Shown here: positions 25,101 through 36,930 of the stretch, one piece after another | How positions within the stretch are numbered: the stretch's first letter is position 1 | How the letters are laid out: each line of letters begins with the position of its first letter | Assembly: GCA_963995505.1 (NCBI GenBank) | Contig: OZ023181.1 | Span: forward strand, 8,655,487 to 8,719,486 | DNA length: 64,000 nucleotides | Source of the DNA: Hypericum androsaemum | Lineage: Eukaryota; Streptophyta; Magnoliopsida; Malpighiales; Hypericaceae | Direction: 5' to 3' | Program-made: the position numbers and the translations under genes | Notes under the pieces: generated by a model | The model's input: only the letters and a program-made list of their open reading frames with translations | What the model was told of the DNA's origin: nothing | The model's database searches: none

Positions 25101-28100
25101 GGTTGTAAGAATTTCTTTGGTCATTGAACTACAATGATATGCATGCCAGGATTCATCTTGTCATAATTACTTCTCGGATATGGCGTCGAACTAGAGGATT
25201 CTGTCGATGGTCATGATCCTTGTAACATCACAAAACTATGACCAGCACAAAGCATAGTTCTCATTTCATTTTGTGGAAGACACGACCTTCCTAATATAAT
25301 TAGTATGCTCAAGACATACCGAAAATTGAACAAATACAAAAGCAATAATATCGAAGTAATCATTGTCACAAGAATTGACACCAGAAACAAAACTAGCTGC
25401 ACAGGAAAACACTATTAAGGAAAACCCAGAACACCCTTTTACCTGTTTAAAGTTTGGTGCAACGCCTATATGGTACAACAACAGCAAAGCATCCAAAAGC
25501 TCTTCCTCGCGTAGTGCAGCAGAAGACATGCTACTCTCTCTTGAAACTGTTCGTATATCCAGCAAGGTTCGATAACCATATTCTGACTCAGATTGACTTG
25601 TTCCAGGTTTGTCGGCAATTTCATCATTTAATGTTCCCGCACTACATTCTGCAGCAACTTGAGCAGACCTCTCTGGTATAGGGTTACAGTGGATTCGAGA
25701 ACCTTTAGCTGCACATTTTCCTGAGTACTTTGATATTTTTGACATTTCAACTTCATAGCTATAGCAGCAACATGGCTTTTGAGCAGTGTTATGGGTCACC
25801 CTGGTTTCTTCATCATCCATACAACCTTCTTCCCACCGAATTACTTCTGGTTCCAGCGTTTCAACAGGATGTGACTTGGAGAGGTGGCTAAAAGATCCTC
25901 CAAGCCTAGAAATGTCAGTGAGATGAGAATCATTTTTCAAAAATAACTCCACGGGGAAACTTTGTACACCACCTCTGTGGAAAAATCCAACGCCATGTCC
26001 ACTTAAATTCACCAGCCAGCTGCAGATATCCCTCACAGCAAATCCTTCAGATAAGAAATGAAGTATGACTGTGTACAAAGAAACAAGGACAGAGTTGCTG
26101 GAGACACCATGGGGTGGAACATTGCGGTCTGCTCCCCGATTCCTCAATAAAAGATGCTGCAAGAACGTCCTGAACACTGACCCTGGTAATTGAGGAGGTG
26201 TAGTAGGTGGAATAAACTGTATGACCAACAGGCAAAGGTCTCGGTGCTTTTCCTCTATCTATAGGAAATTGCAGATATTCAAGGATTAGATTGGAAATTG
26301 AGATGCATGCATATATATCTGGGATTTGTAACATTGATCTCTTTTTTCCTTGCTGTGGCTTATATAATACATACAGATATATAAGCCACAGCAACGAAAA
26401 AAGAGATCAATGTTACAAATCCCAGAATTCGGAAAATCACTACTGAAGTATCAAGCCATAAATTTTGATTACAGAATTAAAAAATGGTGCTGTTAAAAAA
26501 CTCAACATGATTTCCAATTGCTTATTCCATGCACAAAAAGTTGTCAAATCGAAATGAAACCAGGTCACAGCGATGATTCTTAATGCATGATGTTGAAACA
26601 GGAGATTCCTACTCGATTGATACAGCCGTAAACTTATATCCAATAACACCAAGTGCATATATATCATGTACAGACGAAGACAAGAGGAAACCTAAATATT
26701 TGCTACCCTAAATACACGCAAAAGGGGAAATTCAGCTCAAAAAAAGAAAATAAATCCTTTGGCCAAATAATCCAGTGAACTGCCAACAAATAATTGTTCT
26801 GGATGATCAAATTTCTAACTAATAGTACAAACCCTTTAACCATATTTTCCACTGCTTTAATAACTGGAGACAAACAACATCTCTCCAAATATATATATTC
26901 TGAATAATTAAATACAAGTTTTTATTTCGTAGTTCATCAAACACATTCTTTTTTGTTTCCATCAATCAATCATATCCCACTGACACAAGTACATAAAAGA
27001 AAAGAGGCCACATTCTAGACAAGTTACCGTACTCAGTGCCTTCATATTTACAAAGTTTATTCCCCCTGTACCACAGCAGGCCACAATATGTTTCACTTCC
27101 TCTCAAAGGTAACTATGGCTACCATTGAGGTAGATCACACACATTCTTTTTTGTTTCAATTAATCAATCAGAGCCAACTGACACAATCAGATCAAAGAAA
27201 AGAGGCCGCGTTCTAGACAAGTTAGCATATTCAGTGCCTGCATTCTCCCTGAACACACGGCTCAGCAAGCCACAATGGGGTTTTACTCCCCCTCAAAGGT
27301 AACTCTGGTTACCATTAAGGTGATCAATGCTGCAAATTAAGCAGAATACCAAGCAGTAACAAGATTATTACCTTACTGATAGCTTCAGACAAAGCTGTAG
27401 TTGCCAAAATCATGCTACCTTCGTGAGAAACATCCTCGGATGAACCAGGCCACCAAACAGAAGGCACCATGCACTGAAGATCCAGCTTGTTTGGCGTCTT
27501 CTGTGACAGGAAACCTTCAAACAAGAACTCAAAATCTGGCAATTCCCACCAAATAACCATTAACTCTTTGCGCTGGAGAATATGGCAAGCCAAGGCCAGA
27601 TAAGAATAAGATCCTGAACATGGGCAATCTGTTAAAATTAATGGTGATGTCCTGCAGGCAGAAGAAAGGGCACCGAAGACATGCTCAAACATCAAATGTG
27701 ATTCTTGAAACTCTAGAATTATGTCTAAGAATCTGTCCAATCGGGAATAGTCATGTGGGGACTGCATCCTAAAAACCTCCATCACGAAAGAGAGAAATGG
27801 ACCCCATGCCACATACTCGGTGCCTGATGCATCTGACTTGAGTAGAGAGAAGATTTCCGTGCATACCCCATGACAAACAGGATAAAAGAGCTCTTCCACT
27901 GACATGAACCTCTTCAGTCTCCTCAAATTCCCAACAGAAGAATTATCCCCCCGCTCTACACCTTGCAAATCCAACAGCCTTGACACACACCGGAGCAATT
28001 GGGTGACAGGAAAGTTCACAGAGGGAGGTACTTCAAGGGGGGCGAAACCTGAAATGGGGTATTTAAAGGGACGAGCTCCAAAGTTCAGTTCACATCGTTC

Positions 28101-28871
28101 ACCTTGGGAAAGGGATATCGCAGGATAATAACCAAACCCTGGTCCCATCTTGCGAATACCATGAAAGGCGACCCCAAGGGAGACACCGTTCCGGTAGAAC
28201 AATATCTGGTCGTGATCAAGATCAATACAACACCCGATGACATCGCCAACAACCCATGGTTGGCCATATGGCTCAGCAGCCTTATTCCACTTACTAACCC
28301 TTTTGCCATCAAATGCATATGAATCATCTGCATCGCCTACCCCCTCATGGTCTGTGAAAGGACAAGACAGAGTTGCCCAACCAAGCTGCTGTACACCAGA
28401 AGTTTCCAAGATAACTTCGTACATCCATTTTCCTTTCCACACACAAGCATTCGCCCTGGTACTGCTGAACATCGCCAAGCTCTCCACAAGCAGAGGAGGC
28501 TTGATAATTCTGATATCCCCACAAATGCTCAACTCCTCAAGCCAAACAAGAGGAGGTCCAGAGCCACTACTAACAACAGAAATACCATCTCTATCGCCTC
28601 CTACACGATCAGTATCCACAGGAACCTTCAAAAACTTGTCCTTTATCAACAATTGGACCAAACTGCTATCAACTTGACCAACAAATGTCCCCAATGATTT
28701 GTTGCAGAGTCCAAAAACATACTCAAGAGCGCGCTCCACAGACTGATCACCAAAATCATCACAGCATGAGACAAGGCGGCTTCTTGACGAACTCTCCCTT
28801 CCATCCTCACCGCCGAGAATCACCGCCAACCCAGAAGACAGCCCGCTGACACGCATGCCGTCTTCTGCCAT
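19178..28871 (-). CDS. RKP: E3 ubiquitin-protein ligase RKP (KPC1-like; SPRY and RING domains), ten exons
   Basis: Minus-strand exons are 27372-28871, 25443-26258, 24313-24473, 23666-23804, 22742-22825, 21911-22192, 21690-21821, 20287-20486, 19758-19962 and 19178-19480. Every junction is GT-AG and phase-consistent. The sum is 3822 bases, or 1273 residues, close to the about 1280 of the Arabidopsis protein. A SPRY domain spans about residues 140-285 (WKGKWMYEVILETSGVQQLGW, DHDQILFYRNGVSLGVAF). Conserved central blocks include IEEKHRDLCLLVIQFIPPTT and MSHQAQSLSLLEETDKQIRE. A C-terminal RING lies at about 1222-1259 (CCICY, APCSHRSCYSCITRH, CHRCFFC). RKP relates to mammalian KPC1, promotes turnover of the CDK inhibitor KRP1/ICK1, and in Arabidopsis is induced by a geminivirus C4 protein. 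No stops or frameshifts are seen. A GTGAGT donor near 29175 on the minus strand hints at a 5'-UTR intron. Confidence 0.96.
26319..26425. repeat. Near-perfect 49-bp inverted repeat (hairpin) in RKP intron 1
   Basis: The arm CTGGGATTTGTAACATTGAT... (26319-26367) is matched by its reverse complement at 26377-26425, with about one mismatch (CCTTG against CGTTG) and a loop of about 9 bases. The RNA would fold into a stable stem. It may be a tiny foldback MITE or a hairpin small-RNA source. No target duplication is obvious. Confidence 0.9.
26941..27325. repeat. Diverged tandem duplication (period about 198 bp) in RKP intron 1
   Basis: Two adjacent units start ACACATTCTTTTTTGTTTC at 26941 and 27139. 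They share AAAGAAAAGAGGCC, TTCTAGACAAGTTA, CTCAAAGGTAACT and ACCATTxAGGT in the same order. The second unit ends about 46 bases from the exon 1 donor. Scattered substitutions show it is not recent. Confidence 0.85.
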
Positions 28872-29487
28872 TGAAGCAACAACGATAACAAGCTACGGTG
28901 GTTCCCCCCCCCCACCTCGATCCTTACTCTCCAAAGTACAAATAATCCTTAGAAACCGCGACAGGTGACAAAAGCACAGCTTCAATTTCCTACCAAACGC
29001 ACATCCTTCTGCCTCTGTCATCTCCAAAGAAATCGGAAAAAAAAAGGAAGAAAGCGAACTCAGAGCTCATAAATCACCACAAATTCAAACCTCCAATAAA
29101 ATAGAATTAAAAAGGGATGAAATCTCTCAACCCTAAACCCTAAGAATCCTCCAATAACCAGCGAATCAACTCACCGGAATATTCCCTCCTCTCCTCGGTT
29201 ATCTCGTGAAACGCCGCGGAATATTCGGAGAAGGAAATGAGGGAAAAAAAAGGGAATAAATGGGAGCTTACGAGCGGTAACGGTGCCGTGTGGTTAACGC
29301 CCTCGCTAATTGTCAATCGGAAACAGGCGACAGGAACAAACAAACAAACAAACCGAGACGGCGAGCTTGCGCTTTATTACAGTATTAAGGTTTTCCTAAT
29401 TTCCATTAACACGCTGGATTAGTTTTTTTTTTATAACTTTTCTTGGTTGAATAATAACATGGAAATATCGATAGCGAGGGGAGGGGG

Positions 29488-29518
<31 letters not shown>

Positions 29519-29607
29519 GAAGGGGAAACAGAAGGGTGGACTCTTCTTCAATGGAAGAGATTTCCCGGTTCGTTTTCTGTTTTACGTTTTTTGTATTATT
29601 TTTGTTT
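28872..29607. other. RKP 5' leader and promoter region
   Basis: The sequence upstream of the RKP ATG includes a C-run, a (GA)n microsatellite at about 29490-29512 and a possible minus-strand 5'-UTR donor near 29175. Small open frames here have no domain support. Confidence 0.5.
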
Positions 29608-30362
29608 GGACAAATTGCCCTCAGACCACTGAGATTTGCTTAAATCACTATTTTAGTCCCTGCTAAAAATTAAAACTTTAGTCCCCTCAGTTTGCTTAAA
29701 TATCACGCTCGAGTCCCTCGCTGACGACCTCACCTTCATAACTCCTAAAAATCCACCACACAAGAATTCAGACATTGTTTTCTCTATCTAACAATACCCA
29801 TTTGTTAGAACCGGTAAAAATTGAAACTTTAGAAGCTAGAATTGCGTTTAATTACCAAAAAAAATTAAGAGAGAGAGAGAGAGAGGAGGGGATATCTTAC
29901 CGGTAGTGGGGTGGTGGCTCGGGTTGGACTCGGTGAGTTGACTGGGTGGGTTAAGGCCGAGCGAGAGGATTCGGGTTGGAGATGAACGGGGTTTGGCCGG
30001 AAATTGGGAAATAGGGTTTTGGAATCGAGGAAAGGGAACTACTACTGCCACTACCTAGAATTTGGAACTGAGAGATTAGACATCTCTTACTATCGACTCA
30101 AGTTGGGGAGGATCGGTTGAATTGGGAAGAGATTGGATATGGGTGTTGTCGTCGGAGAAGAAAAGATGGGGTGTCAGAGAAGAAAAGGTTGAAGATGGGT
30201 CCCGGGTATAATTGTTTTTAAAAAAATATTAAAACTGCTGACGTCAGCGAGAGACTAGAGAGTACAATAAAAGCAAACTAGGAGATTAAACTTTCAATTT
30301 TGAAACAATAGGGACTAAAATAATAATTTAAACAAATTTCAGTTATCTAAGAGAAATTTACC
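29608..30362. mobile_element. Mutator-like element with long TIRs and a captured gene fragment (Pack-MULE type)
   Basis: The ends form inverted repeats of about 120 bp (29608-29726 and 30242-30362). Both contain TATTTTAGTCCCT near the start and CGCTGACG at the inner edge. They are flanked by a perfect 10-bp direct repeat, ATTTTTGTTT (29598-29607 and 30363-30372), in the range of Mutator-superfamily duplications. The roughly 500-bp interior has no transposase but holds a GC-rich block with an open frame on the minus strand, unlike the AT-rich surroundings. Long TIRs plus a gene-like passenger define a Pack-MULE. Confidence 0.8.
29901..30051 (-). pseudogene. Captured first-exon-like fragment inside the MULE
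   Basis: On the minus strand an ATG at 30051 opens 50 codons beginning MAVVVPFPRFQNPISQFPAK. The peptide is rich in Pro, Ser and Arg, like an organelle transit peptide. The frame reaches a good donor (ACCG before GTAAGA, GT complement at 29899-29900). No continuing exon is found before the element end. I read it as a first exon with its donor, taken from an unidentified gene. The parent gene is unknown and expression is not shown. Confidence 0.5.
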
Positions 30363-30372
30363 ATTTTTGTTT

Positions 30373-31769
30373 TATGCAATAAAGGTATAGAATTCGATTA
30401 TTATTTAATCGCTCGATAGCTTTTCCTCTTGGCCCCCCGTGTCTGGCTGCTGTGAGGGGGAGAGAGAGAGAGATCCGACAGCGGGAGGGGGGCGGCGCTC
30501 TGTGTAACTGACACGTGTGCGTGGGTTTACTGGTTAGTGACGTGGCGGGTGCTTGCAACGTAAACATTGCCTTTTAGAACTCACCGTTGTTCGTCGCCGA
30601 ACGACTTTCTTTTATCTCTTTAATTAATTTTTATTCGAGAATAGCATGTACCGTTTGTGGTGCTTTGTCATAAGGTCGGGATTCTCCCACTGGGACTTAA
30701 CTCACAATCACACAAGGTGTGGCATCCTGTTCTTTTTATGCCGCGTAATTTATTCCATCTAATTTTATGTTATGCCCGTTTTTTTTACAACAAAAAAAGG
30801 CATATTTTTCAATACTCGAAATCAAAATATACCAAAAAAAAACCTTTTTTTTGCCAGTTAGTATCAAAGCTTTATTTATTTTGATCGAGATTGTTTTTGT
30901 TTGTTGGTATATTTTGATTTCGAGTATTGAAAAAATATGTAGAAATGATTTATATTTTTTAGGAAAACCATAATGTGCCATCGCATCTCCTCCAAAAGCA
31001 GCCACTAGCGGAGCCACATCATCATTTTCCTTTCATGGCAACTAGCGGTCCGCGTTAGATCGAGTCTCACATGGCCTCACTCTCTCAATCCCCGCCTCAA
31101 AAGAAGGAATTGATTGACCTGTTTCGTCTTTGATTTTCTAGAATTTTTGCTCAACTTTTGTGTCGTCGTCGTCAGCCGGAGCAAAATGAGGAAAGAGTAG
31201 TTGTATGTTCCTCCCCTCTCACCTTGAGCCAGTCCTAGTTAGTCAGACTCTGCTATCGTACCAATCACTATATCAATCCCCGCCTCAAAAGAAGGAATTG
31301 ATTGACTTGTTTCGTCTTTGATTTTCTAGAATTTTTGCTCAACTCTTGTGTCGTTGTCGTCAGCCGGAGCAAAAAGAGGAAAGAGAAGTTGTATGTTCCT
31401 CCCCTCTCACCTTGAGCCAGTCCTGGTTAGCCAGACTCTGCTGTCGTACCAATCATTTCTAGCCCCTGAGAGAATATAATTATTATTTAGACTTTCAATA
31501 TTTTATGTTTTAGACGTTTTGTCTTGTTTAGGATGTTTATTAGTTTAGGACTTTTTAAGTTAAATTTAAGATTTGCTAATTAATTAAAATGGGTTATTAG
31601 TGTACATGTTCTTAGAGCCACTAAGAGTTTGGAATATGAATACGAGTCTATATATCCATATACAAATATATTTGAGTTATTTAGTGATAAAAAGATTCTA
31701 TGTGGTTACATTAGTCTTCAAATTAAGAACAAAGATTAAAATTCCATTATACAACAATCTGACTCTTGG
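30373..31769. other. Intergenic with tandem duplication
   Basis: No gene is visible. At about 30795-30935 there is a short internal inverted similarity (CGAAATCAAAATATACCAA and its complement) that could form a hairpin. The duplicated block at 31085-31455 is listed separately. Confidence 0.4.
31085..31455. repeat. Tandem direct duplication, 183-bp units
   Basis: Units at 31085-31267 and 31273-31455 are almost identical, separated by 5 bases. Both begin TCAATCCCCGCCTCAAAAGA and end CGTACCAATCA, and differ at only a handful of positions by eye. No coding potential is recognised. Confidence 0.92.
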
Positions 31770-33839
31770 ACAATCTGGCTGGTTGAAAAGCTAGGAATTT
31801 GAGCAAAGCAGGTCGTGTGACACTTGCCCGCTCAGTTCAATCCTCCATCTCGGCGCATGTGATGCAGTCTGATCTGCAGCCTCCACCAGTGAGCTCGGAT
31901 ATGGATAGTTTGCATTAGCAACTTTATATGGGGTATCCACTAGCACTCAAATTATCAATGTATGTACCTGGTCGGTTGGGCCACCCTCTACCTACCTAAG
32001 GAGGTAGGTGGTCTCGGTCTCCGACCAATGCATAAGGCTAATATGGCATCCTTTGCCAAGCTCCCTTGGAGATTTATCTAGTCTCAGGACTTTCTTTGGG
32101 CGCGCGTTCTGGTGGGCAAGTATGACGGAGAGGGTACTGGCCTTGACTTGCTTCAGCCTAAGTCTAGCTCTTCTGCCACCTGGCAGGCGATGGTGAAGGC
32201 CCGCCTGGCTCTAGCTCACGGCCTCTGCCAAAATGTGGGCAATGGTCTACAAACTTCCTTCTGAGATAACCCGTGGCTCTCCCCATCTCCTCTCCAGAAT
32301 CACCTACTTAAAGACCTTCCTGATGAGGAAGCTGGGCAGTGGGTGGCTGAGTACTGGTCGCCGGAGAGTGGGTAGGATGCTTCTAGGCTAGAGACCTTCT
32401 TGCCCCCATACCTTATTAGTTCTCTGACATCGGCTTTTTTGTAAGTTTCTCCAGATTGGTCGGATACAATATCCTAGGGACTCACCCAGGACGGACGCTT
32501 CTCTAGCCACTCCTTGTACGAGGTGCTATGCAGGGAGGGGGAGATACCACCACCTGACCCGATCTAGAGTCGGATATGGGCTCTTCGCACGCCAGAGCAC
32601 ATTTGATTATTTACCTGGCTTTTCTGTCATGGTAGGTTGATGAAGAACGCAGAACGAGCGCAGAGGTACTTAATGGATGACGGTATGTGTCCTAGATGTG
32701 GTATTTTTTTGAGTCCTTAATGCATATGTCTCGTGATTACAGGTTTGCTAGGACGGTGTGGGCAGCTCTCCTTCCACGGCCTCCCATAGACTTCTACACA
32801 GAGACCGACCCACGCAGATAGATTTGGGCCAACATCTCGACTAGTGCCATCCACACGATGGGTCCCCCTAGGCGACGATCTTTGTGACCGCCTGTTGATG
32901 GTTTGGTAGTGGCGGTGTGATTCTGCCTTCCGACCTGGCACTATCTCGGGGCACCTCCCATCCTTTATCATCACGTAAGCATAGGAGTATGCTCGTGTCC
33001 TGATGGACCGGATTACTCCACTTTTCCCACGCCGCGAGATCCTGGTATCCTGGCTGTGTCCTGCTGAGGGCTTCGTGAAGCTCAACACAGATGGAGCTTC
33101 GAAGGGCAACCCAGGACCTGCCGGTGCTGGTGGTGTCATTCACGACTCGAGTGGGAATTAGGTTTGCAATTTCGCCAAAGGCATTGGGAGCTGCACCTCC
33201 TTGGCTGCAGAGCTCTGGGCCTTTGTCCTAGGACTCGAGTTGACTTAAGAGAGGGAATTCCGGAAGGTCCAGGTGGAGGTGGATTCGTCCCTGGCCATCC
33301 TTCGTGGGGAGGGAGGTTGACAGAGCCGACCCACTGGCTACACTGATCTCGAGGGCGCAGGAGCTACTGGCGCGAGGATGAGAGATCGACATTCAGCACA
33401 CTTGGCGAGAGGGCAACCGATTGGCGGATATTCTCTCCAAGTATGCTCAAGAGATCTCATATAACTATGGAACATCTGATGTACCTTTTAGTTTTTGTAT
33501 TGAGGTGTACTTAGACGACTTGTGGGGAGTTAGCCTTCCCCGTTGTTCTTGTTTGGCCAGTGATGATCTACATGGATCAATTCCAGCGATATCAATGTCA
33601 AGGCGGGCCACCCTGGCCCTGCCGATGTGCTCTTTCCCTACTAGTGTGGATTTTTCCATCGGATTTTTATCGCCAGAGGATTTTACTGAGGCCGGCGGCC
33701 GCAACCTCGAGAGAGGAGATCCCTTTACTGAGGCCAGTAGCAGCCGACGTCTGGACTATGGTTAGGATTTTTATGACTGCTGTATTTGATTATTTTCGTA
33801 TTTATATAAAGACATAAGCCGACCATTTTTACCAAAAAA
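31770..33839 (+). mobile_element. 5'-truncated LINE (non-LTR retrotransposon) remnant
   Basis: Conceptual translation with interruptions shows the C-terminal part of a plant LINE ORF2. The reverse-transcriptase end reads NLSKAGRVTLARSVQSSISA and GGLGLRPMHKANMASFAKLPW; a zf-RVT-like segment has ERAQRYLMDDGMCPRCG. A plant-type RNase H reads FVKLNTDGASKGNPGPAGAGG and LAAELWAFVLGLEL and ends EGNRLADILSKYAQE. It closes with a 3' UTR and A-run at 33833-33839. Several in-frame stops and frameshifts make it non-functional. The catalytic palm of the RT and everything upstream are missing, as in 5'-truncated LINE copies. Confidence 0.85.
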
Positions 33840-34813
33840 ATCAATAGGGAGAAGATATTATTGAATTGTTAGCGTCACTCTAGAGTAATCTCCTACACAA
33901 TTTTTAATTTTAAAATTTGTAATTTATAATGAATAAATAATTGATTAGGTTCTAGATACTTGCAAATCAATGTCATTGTTAGCCCAAGTGGGCTCACCAA
34001 ACAGCTCACGTTGACCATTTAACTGGTTCTATTTTTTTTCCCTATTTGAGATTCACCTTCTCGATATAAGTAGTAGGTTCTTCTAATATAATAGCATAGC
34101 ATGACGGGAATTAGGGCATCGTCACGTACTATCTCGTGATATGGGACGTCAAGCGTTGACTATATGGTTGTTTGGGGCTTCATAGACGTGTTCTATGCCT
34201 CTATCCTCTAATGTTGGCGTAAGACATGTGTCACGCGCATATTCATCGATTGTGTTATTTTCCACCGAAATGAATTGTCGATGATGACTCTTCCCAATTA
34301 CGTCCACAACTATGTTGAAATCACAACTATGTTGAAATAATATATTGGAGATCCCATATTTATAATGACTGTAATTGTTAATGGGTAAATTCGGTAAAAT
34401 TTTGTTAATTGAAAATTCGAGATGAGTGATTCAATAATCGGGATTGAATTCGATAGGAAGTGTTGGCTAAGTTCGATAGGTAAATTTTGGTAAGTACCGA
34501 TATTTTATTGAAATACTAATTATACTATAATATTAAACTGTAATTATACCGAGTTTATCTTTACAATTTTTTTGTGTGAAGTTTATCTTTACATCTTTAC
34601 AGATTAGGGAGTTTCTAACTCATCTTTACAGATTCTCTTATTCATATGAAAAAATAAAACCACAAAGTTAAATTATTTATGTATCAATGTTGTTACCCGG
34701 CACGGGTTTTATACACTTCTCCGTGAATTATTAGGCTTTTATTTCAACGGGAGCCTTCAATTAATTAATTACTTATGGATAACGACTTGTTAAACTTGAA
34801 TTGTGTGCAACAA
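33840..34813. other. Intergenic, AT-rich, no feature seen
   Basis: There are no supported frames. Short imperfect direct repeats such as the doubled CACAACTATGTTGAAAT near 34305-34338 occur, but I see no element boundaries. Confidence 0.4.
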
Positions 34814-35238
34814 GGTTTTAAAATATGCGCTACGATCAATGGTCGGACCGGTAATCGGCCATTTGGACGTACCAAACTTAGGGGTTGGAACACTCACCAT
34901 GCGAACTGCACGAAGTCATGTCGACCAGTCAGTTCTATCAGATTTTTTGACTCGAACTACTCGATTTTACCAGATTTTATTTGATATCAACACAAAATAA
35001 AATAAAAAATCACTTCACAAGTTCAAATACCCCAAATAACCACAAAATCAACAAAGCAAAGTGAACTGAAGATAAAATAAATTGGTTGAAATATGAATTT
35101 GAAACTAATATTTAGACAATTTAGTCTAAATATTATTTTAAAATATCTAAAAATTATAAATGAAGGTCTCGTGAGACCGAGCAACTAGGAGGATGAGAAA
35201 ATCCATGGTCGGCCTCCAGATCATTTTTTTAAAACCTT
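34814..35238. mobile_element. Candidate TIR element ending CAAGGTTTTAAAA
   Basis: The left end CAAGGTTTTAAAATATG near 34814 matches the reverse complement of the right end (CAAGGTTTTAAAAAAATG, near 35238). The sub-terminal parts both contain GGTCGG and CCGACC motifs. It is about 425 bp with no coding capacity and no clean target duplication. It belongs with the elements at 10203 and 43867. Confidence 0.5.
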
Positions 35239-36150
35239 GCCGTGTATTAAAACTTTATTGATGGATTGATGAACTTATATTTGTTGAACTTGAATTTATG
35301 TTTATTGAAACTATGTTTCTATTGATGGATTAATAATTTTATTTTTTTTCCCACTAATTTTGGTAATTTTTCTAAATATCAAAGTTGTCAAATTTTAATT
35401 CGGTATTTGATTGTCGTACGAAATTTGGGATTATAATCGGTAAGTTTTTTTTAGAAATTTGGTATTTGATAAATTTGAATATCTGGTATTTAGTATTGGT
35501 ATTTACCAAATGCAGACACGTGACTATCAACCAACAGTCTAACAATAAAGCAGCCTAGTGAGATTGTAGATGGCTATTAAATTCAGATCTTGAAAGTCTA
35601 TCTCTTCCTAGATATGATGTATGATTGAAATTAAATGGGTCTAAACTCAGATTTATTTAAATTCTTAAATTTTTTTTAAATAATATAACGGATTTGGCTT
35701 ATATGACCCTACGTGAATCATACTAAAATTTTAAAATAATATAAAAATTATATATAAAAACTAAACCTAAAATTAAATATCAAATTCCAATTTTTTTTTC
35801 ATTTTTTCCTCTGCTAGGGTTTTGCCTCCCTCTGGAGTCGAGCCCCTCTCTAGGGTTTCCACCTAATTTTCATCACCTGATCCATCTTTTTTTCATCACC
35901 CAACCTTTTGTTCTCCAGCGATCTCACGTCTTCCACCGTGCTACATTTACTGGTCATTGCATTCTCTTCACTAAGATCTCATGCTTTACATCCTGTGTCA
36001 CGTCGATTGATCTCGATTTTACGTGTTTTTTGTTCATGCTCTCAACTATTTTTCTTTTATCATTTTTATCCCTTGTTGTTTTGTGTCCAAGTGTTCTTTT
36101 TGTAAGCCTTTACTCCGGTGAGGCATGTTATAGCCTGTGTTTTGAGAAAG

Positions 36151-36930
36151 ATGGCAACGAGTTCGAGGGCCCAAGCATCCCGCTTGCATGATGATTGGGT
36201 TGAGGAGATCTTGGATCTGTCGGCGGAGTTGAAAGAGGGGATCTGTTCATCATCCGCTCCTATGGCCATGGTGTGTTTGGAATGGTCGCAAAAGACAATC
36301 AATCGAAGGCTTTCGACATATTATCAGGGATATGTGGAGACAGTATCAAAGGATGACGATCTCTGAAATATGGTAGTAGGGGACCAACCTTGCCTGTTTG
36401 ATAAGAATGTCATTCTTTTGGAGGAGGTCACAGAGGAGGTACAACCATCGGTCCTAGAGCTTTATCATGTCCCCTTTGGGTTCGTGTATACGATTTACCG
36501 ATGGGGGGCTATAACACCGCTATGGCAAAAGCCATCAGTCTAGGTATATTTTTGGAGATGGACTATACAATGGAGCTTAGAGGAATTTTATGTGGTTGAG
36601 CATCGGGTAGATGTTAGGGTTGCACTGAAAAAGTGAAAGAAGATCCGTTTTGGGGAGGGTGTCTTAGCTACTGTGGTTTTCCATTATGAGAAGTTGCAAT
36701 CTTTCTGCTGTCAGTGCAGCTGTATGGGTCATAACAAAAAAGTGTGCAACTTGGATCAGGAGGATGTATCATGCTTATCTTTGACGAACATCTTTGGAGA
36801 GTGGATGAGAACCCCTACTGTCTTACCAAAGAAAATGGTGGAAGGGGATGGGGACCAATTTTCCTATTCTAATATGAGGGCTCAACTGATTAGGGACACT
36901 CGGGCTTTGGGAAGGGGGTAGCCAGGGTCT
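36151..36930 (+). pseudogene. Degenerate LINE ORF1 with CCHC zinc knuckle
   Basis: The reading begins at an ATG (MATSSRAQASRLHDDWVEEI) and is interrupted by several stops. A DUF4283-like stretch is followed by FHYEKLQSFCCQCSCMGHNK and KVC, a C-x2-C-x4-H-x4-C knuckle typical of plant LINE ORF1 nucleic-acid-binding proteins. It lies directly upstream of the endonuclease/RT part of the same element. The 5' UTR probably starts near 35.8 kb, where a CT-rich, GGGTTT-containing leader appears. Confidence 0.75.

Noticed and set aside
28237..28697. Plus-strand frames across RKP exon 1
   Set aside because: Antisense shadows of the SPRY-domain coding sequence.
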